Source: Nitrosomonas nitrosa
Lineage (GTDB): Bacteria; Pseudomonadota; Gammaproteobacteria; Burkholderiales; Nitrosomonadaceae
Reading direction: 5' to 3'
Length of the DNA stretch: 64,000 nt
Assembly (NCBI RefSeq): GCF_003051105.1
Contig: NZ_QAOO01000014.1
Coordinates: 1 to 64,000, forward strand
A model generated the notes under the pieces. That model worked only from the letters and a program-made list of their open reading frames with translations. It had not been told where the DNA came from and searched no databases. Both the position numbers and the translations under genes were made by a program. Within the stretch, counting starts at the first letter, position 1, and each line of letters opens with the position of its first letter. Of this stretch, positions 51,431 to 61,680 are shown in pieces.

Positions 51431-52252
51431 CTACCTGTTATTTTTGAGCATTTCTATTATTTTTCTTGTTTCTGGTCTAATACCGCGCCATACATAAAAT
51501 GATTCTGCGGCTTGTTCAACTAGCATACCGATTCCGTCAGCGAGATGGTGTGCGCCTTGTTGTTGGGCAAAGATCAAGAAAGGAGTCAGATTTCGGCTAT
51601 ACATCATGTCGTATGCTAGTGTCGTTTCCTTGAACAGACCTGTGGGGAGTGGGGGTAATTTATCTTGAAGGCTTGCCGATGTTGCATTGATGATAATATC
51701 AAAGCTTTCACCAGAGAAATCCTGGAAGTGGCCGGATACAATTTGACCATGAGAGGAAAATTGTGTTTGCAATAGCTGTGCTTTGGTTTGCGTGCGGTTC
51801 GCGATGGCTAGCAGACGTGGCTTACGTTCTAGTAGTGGCAAAATGACGCCACGTGCAGCACCGCCCGCACCCATTAGCAGTATACTTTTCCCCGAAATGG
51901 GAATCTCCTGATTTACTTCTATATCTCTGATGAGACCAGTGCCGTCGGTGTTGTCGCCAAGAATAGGATGATTTTGATCAAATTTAAGGGTATTGACAGC
52001 TTGTGCCGCATTCGCCCGATCAGTCAACCGAATCGATAAAGTGTACGCTTCTTGTTTGAAAGGGAGTGTTACATTCAAACCTTTCCCCCCTTTTTGTTGA
52101 AAAGCGCTTACTGTCGCGGCAAAACCTTCCAAAGGCGCCAAAATGGCGTTGTATTGGATATCCTGGTGAGTTTGCCTAGCAAATTCCATATGAATGATGG
52201 GCGATTTGCTATGGTGAATAGGGTTGCCAATTACCGCATAAAGATCAGGCAT
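51431..52252 (-). CDS. aroE: Shikimate dehydrogenase
   Basis: A 273-residue NADPH enzyme of the shikimate pathway. It shows 'YAVIGNPIHHSKSPIIH', the catalytic Lys66 in 'GLNVTLPFKQEA', 'LGDNTDGTGLIRDIE' with the substrate-binding Asp, 'ILLMGAGGAARGVILPLL', 'NATSAS' and 'AYDMMYSRNLTPFL'. ATG 52252 is chosen because the family N-terminus 'MPDLYAVIGNP' starts there; an in-frame start at 52306 would add 18 hydrophobic residues unlike AroE. Confidence 0.95.
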   Translation of the reverse strand: MPDLYAVIGNPIHHSKSPIIHMEFARQTHQDIQYNAILAPLEGFAATVSAFQQKGGKGLNVTLPFKQEAYTLSIRLTDRANAAQAVNTLKFDQNHPILGDNTDGTGLIRDIEVNQEIPISGKSILLMGAGGAARGVILPLLERKPRLLAIANRTQTKAQLLQTQFSSHGQIVSGHFQDFSGESFDIIINATSASLQDKLPPLPTGLFKETTLAYDMMYSRNLTPFLIFAQQQGAHHLADGIGMLVEQAAESFYVWRGIRPETRKIIEMLKNNR

Positions 52253-52455
52253 AAACTTGTTTATCGTAAAGTGTTGACAGAAAGCGGTCACGATCACTAT
52301 GACCAATGGTATTCTACTGGTTATCCAAGGAATCTCAATCGGACAGCCAGTTTATGTTAATTCAATCTAAGATAAATGCGATGCGATTGTGCCGTTCTAT
52401 CCCTGCACGAAAAATAACGCCAAATTAACGTCTTGTATTTCATAAAGTGTATTTC

Positions 52456-52475
52456 ATACTGATTTTTGTCAGTAT
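52456..52475 (-). terminator. Small hairpin after tonB
   Basis: ATACTGA (52456-52462) pairs with TCAGTAT (52469-52475) across a 6-nt loop, in the 291-bp gap between the tonB stop and aroE. It is preceded by two direct copies of TGTATTTCAT-like sequence. No U-run follows on the minus strand, so its terminator role is uncertain. Confidence 0.3.
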
Positions 52476-52543
52476 ATAGGCAGAGATCGTGCTTATAGAT
52501 CAGATTATTGAAAGTGCTGTCTGACTAACAGTGGTTCCAAGAA

Positions 52544-53455
52544 TTATTCGCTGAATAATTTTTCTGAGCGGGCAAATACCCATGTGCGGGTAATATGCAA
52601 GATGTCGGTATCGCGGCTTATGTCCGGCGGGAAAGGCGCGAAGCCGTTCTGTGCCGCCAACCGGACTATGTGTATGGCGGCATCATCGAGAATCTTGATT
52701 CCAGACGATCGATCGATTCCAATCGATTCAAGGCTGCCATCCGACCGGATGCCGACGGTCAGTTGCAAGCTTCCAAACAGTTTTTGCTTTCTTGCTGCCT
52801 CCGGATAGTTCAGATTGCCGATACGCTCGACCTTCAGCCGCCAATCCTCCACATAACGTGCAAATCGATATTCTTTGGTACGTGCCCCGATAAATCTCCG
52901 TTTGGGTCGTTTCTGATATTCTTCATACTCTTTAGCAATTTGAGCCTCTAGGCGGGCGATTTCAAAACTGCGCTGCAATAAATCTTTGCTGTCTACGGCG
53001 GGGGATGGTTCACTTTCAGATTGGATAGGTTGGTCGTCGCTTTGGATAACGCGTGGCTTGCTTTCAACGGCGGTCAAGAGCTGTTTCACTTCCTTCTCTA
53101 ACTGCTTGGTTTTTTTTGTGGCTTGTGCGAGATCGACAAGTGGTTTGGATTGAGGCAGCACTGGAAAAGGTGATTTTGCACGTCTGTCATCATCAACATT
53201 GCCCCCGCCTTCCAAATTGGCCTGTGACAATACATTTGTATCGTCAATAGGCTTATGCTCGGTTTTGCTATTGACCAGGATAACTTCTAGCGATTTCGCT
53301 ACTTTGTTGAGGGGAAATTCTGGTGTTTTAAATGTGACACCCAAAATAATCAACGCATGAAACAGCAGCGAAATCAGAATGGCCGCATGGATAGCTTTTG
53401 GCCGCCATGCAGCCCAGGAATGAGGGGTCTGAAGCTTATTATGATTTGACATCAT
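52544..53455 (-). CDS. TonB-family energy transducer
   Basis: A 303-residue protein: short cytoplasmic N-terminus, one membrane helix ('IHAAILISLLFHALIILGVTF', about 22-42), a long charged and coiled linker containing 'EIARLEAQIAKEYEEYQKRPKRRFIGART', and a TonB C-terminal domain ('YPEAARKQKLFGSLQLTVGIRSDGSLESIGIDRSSGIKILDDAAIHIVRLAA'). The proline-rich linker of classical TonB is replaced by charged helix. The 'ARTKEYRFARYVEDWRLKVERIGNLNYP' part is typical of betaproteobacterial TonB beside rnb and aroE. No exbBD gene is in the window. Confidence 0.85.
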   Translation of the reverse strand: MMSNHNKLQTPHSWAAWRPKAIHAAILISLLFHALIILGVTFKTPEFPLNKVAKSLEVILVNSKTEHKPIDDTNVLSQANLEGGGNVDDDRRAKSPFPVLPQSKPLVDLAQATKKTKQLEKEVKQLLTAVESKPRVIQSDDQPIQSESEPSPAVDSKDLLQRSFEIARLEAQIAKEYEEYQKRPKRRFIGARTKEYRFARYVEDWRLKVERIGNLNYPEAARKQKLFGSLQLTVGIRSDGSLESIGIDRSSGIKILDDAAIHIVRLAAQNGFAPFPPDISRDTDILHITRTWVFARSEKLFSE

Positions 53456-53546
53456 AAAATGAGCAAAGGAGTCGCTTTAGCCAGTTGAATGATTGTTCGT
53501 AAACGAATAAGTTGAAAAGGGTTTCATTGAACAATGGAATATATTT

Positions 53547-55403
53547 TTAAATATGTTCTTTGTGAAGAAATTTTGTGTTTAAAGTACATTCGAGCAAGTC
53601 GATCTGAGATATTTCTAATTTGACTTGTGTGCCGGGTGACAGGTCGGGCAATGAAGAGACGCGCGTAATCAATGGAATACGGTCAAATTTTACCAAATTC
53701 TCTTTGAGGACTTGCGCGCCTGTAATTTGAATATTTTCTTGTATCAGCCAACGTAGACACCAATAACGCTCCATTGATCGTTGGAATTCATTATAAATAC
53801 CATAGACTTGTTCAAAGTCCCGCATCGAGATTAGCAAATCATCGCTATCTTTGGAATAAGGCGGCGTGCTATCGGTCAGCAGTGCAATGAGTTGTCGCTG
53901 ATTGATGAGGTCGACGTAACGGCGCATTGGTGAACTGCTCCACGCATACTGTGCTACACCGAGACCTTGATGAGGTGCAGGGGAAAGGCTCATTCTTACT
54001 TTTCCACTATTTTGGCTGCGATAAATACCGGCAATTCCAGCATCGGCAAGTTGTTTGCCCCATTCGGTATTTGCAAAAATCATTAATTCCGACACAACCC
54101 GGTCAATCGGTGAGCCGCGGCGGCGCTCCTGTATGATGATGCGCTCTTGTTCAACGAAAAAGCTGTAATCGATTTTTTCATTATTGGCATCATTTTCTTT
54201 GCCACGCTGGATTTCCATCTTGCGGGAGAAGTTCCACAGCAAGGACAATTCTTGAGCAAACGGGTAGTTCGTGAGATTTTTTCTCAGCGTATTTTCATTG
54301 AATTGCTGCTCAAGCGCATCATGGCGTAAATTAGCGATGATCTTGATTTTTTCTATACGACTATAAGTGCTCGTGACCGTGAAGTCATCTGCAACCTCCA
54401 GATAAAGTGAGAGTGCCGGACATAAGCGTGCTTCACTGAGCGTATAGCTATCGATTGTTTTCTCGGGAAGCATGGTGATTTTTTGGCCAGGCAGATATAC
54501 AGTGGACAGGCGCTTTGCTGCTATTTGATCCAATAGTGAACCTGGCGCAATACCCAGAGCGGGTGCAGCGATATGAATACCGATGCGAAAACTACCCATG
54601 GGCAGAAGCGAAACAGAGAAAGCATCGTCAATTTCAGTGGTGGTAGCATCATCGATACTGAAAGCTGATACGTCGGCTACGGGCAGATCGTCGTGATCGA
54701 CGTATGCAAACTCTATGTCGGGGATATCGAAAGCAGTTCCATCGGGAAAATGTTCCCGTAAAAATAGATTAAAGTGATAATCATGCGTTGATGCAATGGC
54801 GCCGCATTTTTCTAATAGTTTTGGTACGCTGAGTTTGGTGGCCGTACAAACGGATTCGAGTGCTTTCCATTCAACCGTACTTTTGTTCGGTTTGTAGAGT
54901 AAATCATCCAAATGGGGCTTAAACTCCTCTGGAAGAGAAAAATCACTCAGTTGTTGCTTATAACGCGCATGCAGTTCTGCTTCTAACCGTTTTTTTTCTT
55001 GACTGGCGAGCGCAGCACGTAGCGCTTCCGGTGGAGCGGCTTTGTAGCGCCCCTGCCCCTTGCGATAAAAATACATGGGAGCGCTATTCAGTAGAATCAT
55101 AATTGCAGCGACTTCTACCGGGCTCGGCGTATGTCCGAAATAATCCGCTGCAAGCGTATGACTCGAAAATTCTTCACTATCAGCACAATATTCCCAGAGA
55201 AAATCTGTATCCAACTCGGCAGCTACTTGTTGCGCTTGATGCATGAATTCATATAAAGGAGGCACCTCAAATCGTAGCAATACCGATGAAGCTTTTATTT
55301 TGGATCGCTTGCCGTGCGAAGCTTCAACGTGTAGGGAAGTCATGTTGTCGGCTAACACTGAGCCGACTTTAAAGGTGCCGGATTCTTCGTAAAATACGTT
55401 CAC
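53547..55403 (-). CDS. RNB-domain exoribonuclease II family protein
   Basis: A 618-residue RNase II-type 3'-5' exoribonuclease. The catalytic RNB core has 'VSAFSIDDATTTEIDDAFSV' with the metal-binding acidic cluster (the first Asp of the usual DIDDA is Glu), 'GSFRIGIHIAAPA', 'STVYLPGQKITMLPEKTI', 'DRVVSELMIFANTEWGKQLADAG' and 'YAWSSSPMRRYVDLINQRQL'. A short S1-like end follows ('LSPGTQVKLEISQIDLLECTL'). GTG 55403 has a good ribosome site (AAAGGA, 7 bases away). It heads the tonB-aroE-mtgA group. Confidence 0.88.
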   Translation of the reverse strand: MNVFYEESGTFKVGSVLADNMTSLHVEASHGKRSKIKASSVLLRFEVPPLYEFMHQAQQVAAELDTDFLWEYCADSEEFSSHTLAADYFGHTPSPVEVAAIMILLNSAPMYFYRKGQGRYKAAPPEALRAALASQEKKRLEAELHARYKQQLSDFSLPEEFKPHLDDLLYKPNKSTVEWKALESVCTATKLSVPKLLEKCGAIASTHDYHFNLFLREHFPDGTAFDIPDIEFAYVDHDDLPVADVSAFSIDDATTTEIDDAFSVSLLPMGSFRIGIHIAAPALGIAPGSLLDQIAAKRLSTVYLPGQKITMLPEKTIDSYTLSEARLCPALSLYLEVADDFTVTSTYSRIEKIKIIANLRHDALEQQFNENTLRKNLTNYPFAQELSLLWNFSRKMEIQRGKENDANNEKIDYSFFVEQERIIIQERRRGSPIDRVVSELMIFANTEWGKQLADAGIAGIYRSQNSGKVRMSLSPAPHQGLGVAQYAWSSSPMRRYVDLINQRQLIALLTDSTPPYSKDSDDLLISMRDFEQVYGIYNEFQRSMERYWCLRWLIQENIQITGAQVLKENLVKFDRIPLITRVSSLPDLSPGTQVKLEISQIDLLECTLNTKFLHKEHI

Positions 55404-56242
55404 GGAATGATCCTTTCATACGAAATCAAGGCGTTCGATAACGATCCTCGAGACTGAGCTGTCAAAAATCCATTCATTAAAAGTAGACACATAATTAATT
55501 TTATCATGCTTAACAATATGATTATTAGATATAATCCTTGTCGTGACTTGATATATACTGCCTTAAGCTAAGTAAGGGGTGACGGGTGACACGGTTTTCA
55601 GATAGAGACTGTTTGTACACTAAAAATCCAACAAGCTGGTTGAGAAGATTTGCATAGGCCATTTCTTGGCGTACTTTATTGCGCCTATTTTTTTGTTTTT
55701 TTAAAGATAAGAGCATGTTTCGGTTAATAGCAAGAAAAATATGTCGATGAATACCCTATCAAGACAAACAACTTGTTATAAAGTTTGAGTGGATCCATAA
55801 GTGTTTTTAATTCTATTTTTTGAACAGCGCGGGCGACGTTGGCTGGGATAGTGTAGGGATGGGTTTGAGCGCAATCAAACCAGGCAATATTCCATCGGTG
55901 AGTATAGTGAGTATATTTAGCGTAAAGTCAAGGCGGTATGAGCAAAACGAAGCAGCAAGTATATCGAACCCTTTGTGGTCATGTTGAAACTATACCTGAA
56001 TATAGAAAGTTGGTTCCGGTTCATGATAATGCGTAAGCGAACTCTTTGGGTAAACGTGATCGGTCGTGCTTAAAAGTATATTTTTATGGAATGGGTGAGC
56101 CTTATGTCTTGTTTGCTCAATTAAAGCTTAAGCTGAATCCCCTTTAAATGACAACGGTTGAATATGTTCGTCGGTACACCAGAGCAGCCTGCTTCTAGTT
56201 TTTCCAAAAAGGAGGTAGATGGCTTTGTTACACCCGAGTTAA
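55404..56242. other. Gene-poor decayed region
   Basis: I recognise no intact gene in these 839 bp. A 33-codon plus-strand frame starts at ATG 55937 and stops soon after; stretches around 56060-56160 read fragments such as 'YFYGMGEPYVLFAQLKLKLN' but no family is clear. It leads directly into the FecR and EAL remnants, so it is probably the eroded 5' part of that locus or of another lost gene. Confidence 0.4.
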
Positions 56243-56503
56243 TCGATCGATCACCTAGAAATATTCGGTGATACGGGCATGGTCAATACTGAAGCAGATC
56301 TCCAGTATGGCCGCACAGAAAACACAGTGCCAAAGAACCCTAATATCGATTCACGTTTTCAGATTAATTCTCCCACGGCAGTCAGTTCTGTCCGGGGCAC
56401 CGATTTCCGATATGAACGAACACCTCTGACCATTCCGCTTAAGCCATTACCTGATGTCTATATGAATTTGTGCTGCTATTCGGTCAAATTCATAATGAAA
56501 TAG
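56243..56503 (+). pseudogene. FecR-domain protein remnant
   Basis: The frame reads 'LEIFGDTGMVNTEADLQYGRTENTVP' then 'SRFQINSPTAVSSVRGTDFRYE', which matches the heart of FecR-domain periplasmic proteins (family pattern: TG..T...L..GR.E..V, ..RFE..TPTAVA.VRGT.FRV). The frame is closed by a stop at 56240-56242 upstream and ends at 56503, far short of a complete FecR-type protein. The N-terminal LysM or signal part and the C-terminal repeats expected of these proteins are missing, so this is a fragment. Confidence 0.7.
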
Positions 56504-56649
56504 CTGCCATCGCAAATGGCACAAAAAATTCTGGAGACGATTAATCATCTCTTTGGTCTAAATGGACATGATGTTTTGTTACTGCGAGCATAGGAGTGAG
56601 CTCATATCTCCAGGACAGCGTAGTGAGCGGGTCAGTGTTGAACCATGCG

Positions 56650-57460
56650 ATGAGTGCCATGTCTCTTATTAAGCAACAGGGAGCCAATCAATTTTGTTCT
56701 TATTCTCCAGAACTTATCACTGTTGAGAAAGATTTCCGGTTGGCGCTGAAGAATGGGGCGTTGCAAATTTTTTTAACCTATCGTCGATGTTCGATCCGGC
56801 CGTATCGTTCGGATGAGGGCGCTTGCACGCTGGAAGCATCCAGATCGCGGCTATATATCTCCAGCAGAATTTATACCGTTAGCTGAGCGTATTGGTTTGA
56901 ATGCGCCGTTGGGGGAGTTCGTATTGCGAAGGGCGTGCGAGGTGGCGGCTGATTTTGCAAAAGCCAATCAATTGATCGGTGTGTCTGTCAATGTGGCCCC
57001 GCGGCAGCAATTGCATAAGGATTTTATAGCGACAATTGAACGGGCAATGAAGGATACTGACTTGCCCGCTAGTTTACTGCTACTGGAGATGACGAAAAGT
57101 ATGGTCGTCAGTGATATGGTGCGGACAGCTGAGTTGCTTACTCACCTTAAGGCATTAGGTGTATCGATTGCACTCTACGAGTAATTTTACTATTTCGCAT
57201 ACCATTATTGGTTTAGGCAAAATTTAGGTATAACTGTTATTGCAGAAGGTGTTGAAACAGTGCAGCATATGCGAATTCTGCGTGAACAGGGCTGTTTCTT
57301 ACATCAAGGCTATTATTTCAGCCGGCCCGCGCCGATCGTTGAGTTTTGGTCGCTCATCGAAGGAAGTGATCGAAAATTATTTCTCTATGTTGTGCAGCGA
57401 TTGAATCGGATCTTGAGCAAAAAACGAATTGAGGGCGCCTCTAACAATTCAGAGTCTTAA
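56650..57460 (+). pseudogene. GGDEF-EAL protein remnant, frameshifted and deleted
   Basis: Three frames together give pieces of one protein. From 56650 'MSLIKQQGANQFCSYSPEL' is the end of a GGDEF domain (family: AMY.AK..GRNQF..Y). After a frameshift near 56780 the next frame reads '[38 protein letters not shown]', the start of EAL with the catalytic Glu replaced ('MRAL' for 'MEAL'), up to 'LGVSIALYE' at 57184. The DDFG-to-KID segment is deleted; in a third frame 'ITVIAEGVETVQHMRILREQGCFLHQGYYFSRP' completes the EAL end. It cannot encode a working enzyme. It abuts the FecR remnant, so one deletion may have joined them. Confidence 0.85.
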
Positions 57461-57605
57461 CCAAGATGAGGCGAGAGCAATAAATGTTGGCGCAACCTAT
57501 ACTGAATAGGTAAGGAAACATTTTTTGTAGACAACGATGTATTGTGACGAAATATATGAGCGGTACCCTTGAGATTTTGAAATTTGACAACGGAAGGAGC
57601 CTGCA

Positions 57606-58100
57606 ATGATTGATAATTTGAGTTTTCAGAAAAGAATTTGGTTTTTCATGTCGATTTCGGCGTTATTGCTTGCCTCTCCTTGTTTGATGGCGGAGAAGAT
57701 TGGCAGTGTGTCTACTAAATTCAAGATCCTGGGTGCGAACGATAAAATTGTGATTGAGGCATTCGATGATCCCGATATCGTGGGTGCTACATGCTATCTA
57801 AGCCGGGCAAAGACGGGAGGGATCAGTGGCACGGTGGGGGTGGCCGAGGATACTTCTGATGCTTCGATAGCTTGTCGACAGGTAGGGCCGATCGAGTTAC
57901 CCGAAAATGTGAAAAATGGACAGAAAGATGGCAAGGAAGTCTTTAAGAAGAGCACTTCGCTATTATTTAAATCCCTGCAAGTGGTTCGATTTTATGATCC
58001 AAAACGTAATGTACTGATTTATCTTGCTTACAGTGACAGAATCATCGAAGGGTCACCTAAAAACAGTATATCGACTATTCCCATTATGCCTTGGCGCTAA
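57606..58100 (+). CDS. creA: CreA-family periplasmic protein
   Basis: A 164-residue protein with a signal sequence ('[23 protein letters not shown]') and the CreA core: '[49 protein letters not shown]' and '[40 protein letters not shown]'. Two conserved cysteines could form a disulfide. CreA is named for its place in the E. coli creABCD locus, but its function is unknown. It stands alone here, with a strong ribosome site (GGAAGGAG) and no creBCD nearby. Confidence 0.93.
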   Translation: MIDNLSFQKRIWFFMSISALLLASPCLMAEKIGSVSTKFKILGANDKIVIEAFDDPDIVGATCYLSRAKTGGISGTVGVAEDTSDASIACRQVGPIELPENVKNGQKDGKEVFKKSTSLLFKSLQVVRFYDPKRNVLIYLAYSDRIIEGSPKNSISTIPIMPWR

Positions 58101-58150
58101 CTAAATCATTGGGAATCATGTAGGTAATGAAAGTAAGCGTATTCGTTTCG

Positions 58151-58178
58151 TTGATGGTATTTAAACTTCCGCTATAAT
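58151..58178 (+). promoter_or_regulatory. Sigma-70 promoter of the hemA-prfA-prmC operon
   Basis: TTGATG (58151-58156) and a perfect TATAAT (58173-58178) are 16 bp apart, with the likely start near 58185 and a leader of about 35 bases before the hemA ATG. Confidence 0.75.
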
Positions 58179-58218
58179 TACGCTTTTTCGATTTTTAGCT
58201 ATTTAAAGATCATCATCC

Positions 58219-59472
58219 ATGCAGCTATTTGCTTTTGGTATCAATCATAATACAGCGCCGTTAAGCATCCGTGAACAGGTTTCATTTCCTGAAGATAAAA
58301 TGGAGCATGCTCTGCATGATCTGGTTGGGCATCATGCCGTGAAGGAAGCAGCCATCGTCTCAACTTGTAATCGTACCGAAATATACTGTAATACAGAAAA
58401 ACCCGATGCTGCTGTCTGCTGGCTAACGGATTTTCATCGATTACCGGAACGCGAGCTGGAGCCTTATCTTTACCGCTTGCCCCGTGAGCTGGCTGTCAAA
58501 CATGCTTTTAGAGTGGCAAGCGGGCTGGATTCGATGGTGATCGGTGAGCCGCAGATACTTGGGCAGATGAAGAATGCGATCAAATCGGCAGAGAATGCAG
58601 GTACGCTGGGGTTATTGTTGCATAAATTGTTTCAGCGTACTTTTTTTGTGGCCAAGGAGGTACGCACATCTACTGAGATTGGCGCTTGTTCCGTCTCTAT
58701 GGCGGCAGCGGCAGCACGCTTAGCGGAGCGCATATTTGGTGAAATCAGCGAGCAAAATGTGCTCTTTATCGGTGCTGGCGAGATGATTGAATTATGCGCG
58801 ACTCATTTTGCTGCCAAGCGTCCAAAGCGGATTACGGTTGCCAATCGTACGGTCGAACGTGCAGAAGCGCTGTCGCGACGATTTGGAGCGCGCCCTATTT
58901 CACTCAGTGAATTACCTGAGCAACTTGCACTGCACGATATTGTGGTGACTTGTACAGCGAGTCCGCTACCTATTCTTGGTAAAGGTATGTTGGAGCGCGC
59001 TATCAAAATTCGTAAACACCGGCCAATTTTTATTGTCGACTTGGCGGTCCCCAGGGATGTCGAGCTGGAAGTTGCGGATCTGGACGATGTTTTCCTTTAT
59101 TACGTGGATGATCTGGCTGATATTGTCAAGGAAGGATTGGATTCGCGCATGAGTGCGGTCGCACAGGCCGAAACCATCATCGAATCCAATGTGGTCGATT
59201 TCATGCGCTGGCTGGCAGCGCGCGAATTAGTGCCAACTATCCGTGCTTTACGAGATCAGGCCGAGCGATTCCGGCGGCACGAATTGGTACGTGCTCAGAA
59301 ACTACTGGCAAAAGGCGAAGATCCTGAAAAAATTCTCGAATCACTCAGTAACGGTCTGACCAATAAGTTTTTACACCTGCCCTCCAGTCTGCTGAATCAT
59401 GCTGCTGATGATGAACGCGAGAAGCTGGTCGAACTGATCAATCGGTTATATCAACTACATTACCCACAATGA
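58219..59472 (+). CDS. hemA: Glutamyl-tRNA reductase
   Basis: A 417-residue enzyme for the first step of tetrapyrrole synthesis, reducing Glu-tRNA to glutamate-1-semialdehyde. It has '[18 protein letters not shown]', the nucleophile Cys50 in 'STCNRTEIY', '[11 protein letters not shown]', the NADPH domain '[20 protein letters not shown]' and the dimerisation helix at the C-terminus. Its stop overlaps the prfA start by 4 bases, the classic hemA-prfA-prmC order. Confidence 0.96.
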   Translation: MQLFAFGINHNTAPLSIREQVSFPEDKMEHALHDLVGHHAVKEAAIVSTCNRTEIYCNTEKPDAAVCWLTDFHRLPERELEPYLYRLPRELAVKHAFRVASGLDSMVIGEPQILGQMKNAIKSAENAGTLGLLLHKLFQRTFFVAKEVRTSTEIGACSVSMAAAAARLAERIFGEISEQNVLFIGAGEMIELCATHFAAKRPKRITVANRTVERAEALSRRFGARPISLSELPEQLALHDIVVTCTASPLPILGKGMLERAIKIRKHRPIFIVDLAVPRDVELEVADLDDVFLYYVDDLADIVKEGLDSRMSAVAQAETIIESNVVDFMRWLAARELVPTIRALRDQAERFRRHELVRAQKLLAKGEDPEKILESLSNGLTNKFLHLPSSLLNHAADDEREKLVELINRLYQLHYPQ

Positions 59473-60548
59473 ATAAAAGTATTGCAGAGCGGCTCACTCG
59501 CCTGAGTGTGCGGCTGGAGGAATTGGATCGGCTATTAAGTAGTGAGAAAATTACGGCAGATATGGATAATTATCGCAAACTGACTCGTGAACGTGCCGAG
59601 ATCGAACCAGTGGTCGAGCTGTATCAAGCACATCAGCAGACTCAGTTAGACATCCAGACTGCAAGAGAAATGAGTGCAGATCCTCAGATGCGTGATTTTG
59701 CCGATGCTGAAATTGTGACGGGTAAAGAGAAGCTGCAAAAGATTGAGACGGAACTACTCAAGCAGCTCTTGCCCAAGGACCCCAATGATGACCGTAATAT
59801 TTTCCTGGAAATCCGCGCGGGCACAGGGGGAGACGAATCGGCTTTATTTGCCGGTAATCTGTTTCGGATGTATGCACGCTTTGCCGAGCGGCAAGGTTGG
59901 CAGGTCGAAATCATTTCGCAAAGCCCGTCGGACGTAGGCGGGTATAAGGAAATTATCGCCAGAATTATCGGGTATGGTGCATACTCCCGGCTCAAGTTTG
60001 AGTCTGGTGGACATCGGGTGCAACGGGTACCTGTAACCGAAACTCAAGGAAGGGTGCACACGTCTACCTGTACGGTGGCGGTCATTCCAGAAGCAGATGA
60101 AATTACCGGTGTCGAACTGAATCCTGCCGATTTGAGAATCGATACATTCCGCGCATCGGGCGCGGGTGGACAACATATCAACAAAACGGATTCTGCGGTA
60201 CGTATTACCCACTTACCAACGGGTATCGTTGTCGAATGTCAGGAAGGGCGCTCCCAGCATAAAAACAAAGCGCAAGCGATGAGTGTTCTGGCGGCGCGAA
60301 TTCTGGATAAGCAAATGCGTGAGCAACAAGCAGAGCAGGCGGCAACGCGTAAATCACTGGTAGGGACTGGGGAACGTTCCGAACGGATTCGTACCTATAA
60401 CTTTCCGCAGGGGCGTGTGACCGATCACCGCATTAATCTTACCCTTTATAAAATGGACCAGATTATGGATGGCGATATCGATGAGCTTTGCTCGGCACTG
60501 GTAGCCGAGCATCAAGCGGAACAGCTTGCGTCCATGATGGAAAAATGA
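59469..60548 (+). CDS. prfA: Peptide chain release factor 1
   Basis: A 359-residue class I release factor. The stop-codon recognition tripeptide is 'PVT' (188-190, the PxT form specific for UAA/UAG), the peptidyl-transferase motif '[14 protein letters not shown]' contains GGQ (233-235), and '[22 protein letters not shown]' is intact. The PrmC methyltransferase, which modifies the GGQ glutamine, is encoded two frames on in the same operon. Confidence 0.97.
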   Translation: MNKSIAERLTRLSVRLEELDRLLSSEKITADMDNYRKLTRERAEIEPVVELYQAHQQTQLDIQTAREMSADPQMRDFADAEIVTGKEKLQKIETELLKQLLPKDPNDDRNIFLEIRAGTGGDESALFAGNLFRMYARFAERQGWQVEIISQSPSDVGGYKEIIARIIGYGAYSRLKFESGGHRVQRVPVTETQGRVHTSTCTVAVIPEADEITGVELNPADLRIDTFRASGAGGQHINKTDSAVRITHLPTGIVVECQEGRSQHKNKAQAMSVLAARILDKQMREQQAEQAATRKSLVGTGERSERIRTYNFPQGRVTDHRINLTLYKMDQIMDGDIDELCSALVAEHQAEQLASMMEK

Positions 60549-60676
60549 GCATCGGCAAAGTAAAACGGCAAATCGATGGGTTCCTGGATAACCTTTACAA
60601 AATAATCGTACAGACTAACAACGCTACTGAGCGCGCGTATGGTTTTACTAAAGCGGCCTCCTCAGATCATTATTGA
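60545..60676 (+). CDS. Possible 43-residue small protein between prfA and prmC
   Basis: An ATG overlapping the prfA stop (ATGA) opens 43 codons ('[19 protein letters not shown]...') ending 6 bp before the prmC ATG. The exact coupling at both ends is suggestive, but the sequence is like nothing I know and has no ribosome site of its own beyond the coupling. It may merely be the 134-bp spacer read by chance. Confidence 0.25.
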   Translation: MSIGKVKRQIDGFLDNLYKIIVQTNNATERAYGFTKAASSDHY

Positions 60677-60682
60677 GCTGAA

Positions 60683-61528
60683 ATGCAAAGCACGATTGCA
60701 CAGGCGCTGCAAGATGCGCGGCATCATATAGAAGATTTGGAAGCCCGCTTATTATTGCAATGTGTGTTAAATGTAGATGCTGTTTATCTGGCTGCTTACC
60801 CTGATCGCAATTTAAATTCCAGGCAGCAAGAAGCCTATCGGTCGCTGATTGCTAAACGCATAAGGGGCGAACCGGTTGCTTATCTTGTAGGCGAGCGTGA
60901 ATTCTATGGCTTAACTTTTAAAGTCACACCGGCCGTGCTGATTCCTCGACCTGAAACGGAGTTGCTGGTAGAGATTGCACTGTCGCGTATCCCAAATGAA
61001 CGAGTTTGCCGCATCCTGGATTTAGGGACAGGCAGTGGCGCAATCGCAATCACCATTGCCAAACTTCGGCCACATGCGCAAGTGATTGCAGTTGATTGTT
61101 CTTCTGAGGCGCTAACCGTTGCACGTATAAACGCACAAAATTTGGGTGTAAGCAATGTACGCATGCTCTCTGGGGATTGGTTTGCTACCTTAGGTCCGCA
61201 GCAATTCGATTTGATTGTATCCAATCCACCCTACGTTGCGGAAGGAGACCCCCATCTCAGCGAGGGAGATCTACGTTTTGAACCGATTATTGCGCTGACG
61301 GCACAAGAGGAGGGGTTGGCCGCTATTCGCCATATTGTCGCAAACTCACTTCATTTTATGGCGCCTGGGGGGTGGCTGCTACTGGAACATGGCTATAACC
61401 AAGCCCCTATTTGCCGGCAATTGCTGGCCGAGTCGGATTTTAGAAATATTTTTACTTGCCCAGATTTAGCCGGGATACCACGCGTGAGCGGTGGGCAACA
61501 TTATGATCGTACGCGCGCGACAAGCTAG
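60683..61528 (+). CDS. prmC: Peptide chain release factor N5-glutamine methyltransferase
   Basis: A 281-residue SAM-dependent enzyme that methylates the GGQ glutamine of release factors. It has a helical N-terminal domain ('DLEARLLLQCVL'), 'RIRGEPVAYLVGEREFYGLTFKVTPAVLIPRPETELLVE', the SAM loop 'ILDLGTGSGAIAI' and the catalytic 'SNPPYVAEGDPHL' (NPPY). It ends with 'DLAGIPRVSGGQH'. Confidence 0.96.
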   Translation: MQSTIAQALQDARHHIEDLEARLLLQCVLNVDAVYLAAYPDRNLNSRQQEAYRSLIAKRIRGEPVAYLVGEREFYGLTFKVTPAVLIPRPETELLVEIALSRIPNERVCRILDLGTGSGAIAITIAKLRPHAQVIAVDCSSEALTVARINAQNLGVSNVRMLSGDWFATLGPQQFDLIVSNPPYVAEGDPHLSEGDLRFEPIIALTAQEEGLAAIRHIVANSLHFMAPGGWLLLEHGYNQAPICRQLLAESDFRNIFTCPDLAGIPRVSGGQHYDRTRATS

Positions 61529-61662
61529 CTGTTAGAATATGACCATGGGGTACGTTGCTAGATTAGAACATCATGGCAAACTATATTAATTCTGGTCAGA
61601 AACAGAACCATACGGTTGATGAGTTATCCAATCACCAAGCGGGCTTTCAAAAAATTATCTTG

Positions 61663-61670
61663 TAAGGAGG
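61663..61670 (+). promoter_or_regulatory. Strong ribosome binding site for the GTG start of grxD
   Basis: TAAGGAGG is an almost complete Shine-Dalgarno sequence 10 bases before GTG 61681. No ATG lies nearer, so it supports the GTG start. Confidence 0.8.
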
Positions 61671-61680
61671 ATATCAAGAC

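Noticed and set aside
55525-55716. 63-codon minus-strand frame upstream of the RNase II-family gene
   Set aside because: No ribosome site, no recognisable sequence and lies in a decayed region; not enough to call a gene.
61573-61665. 30-codon frame just before grxD
   Set aside because: Its stop lies in the grxD ribosome site, but it has no ribosome site or family and is short enough to be chance.
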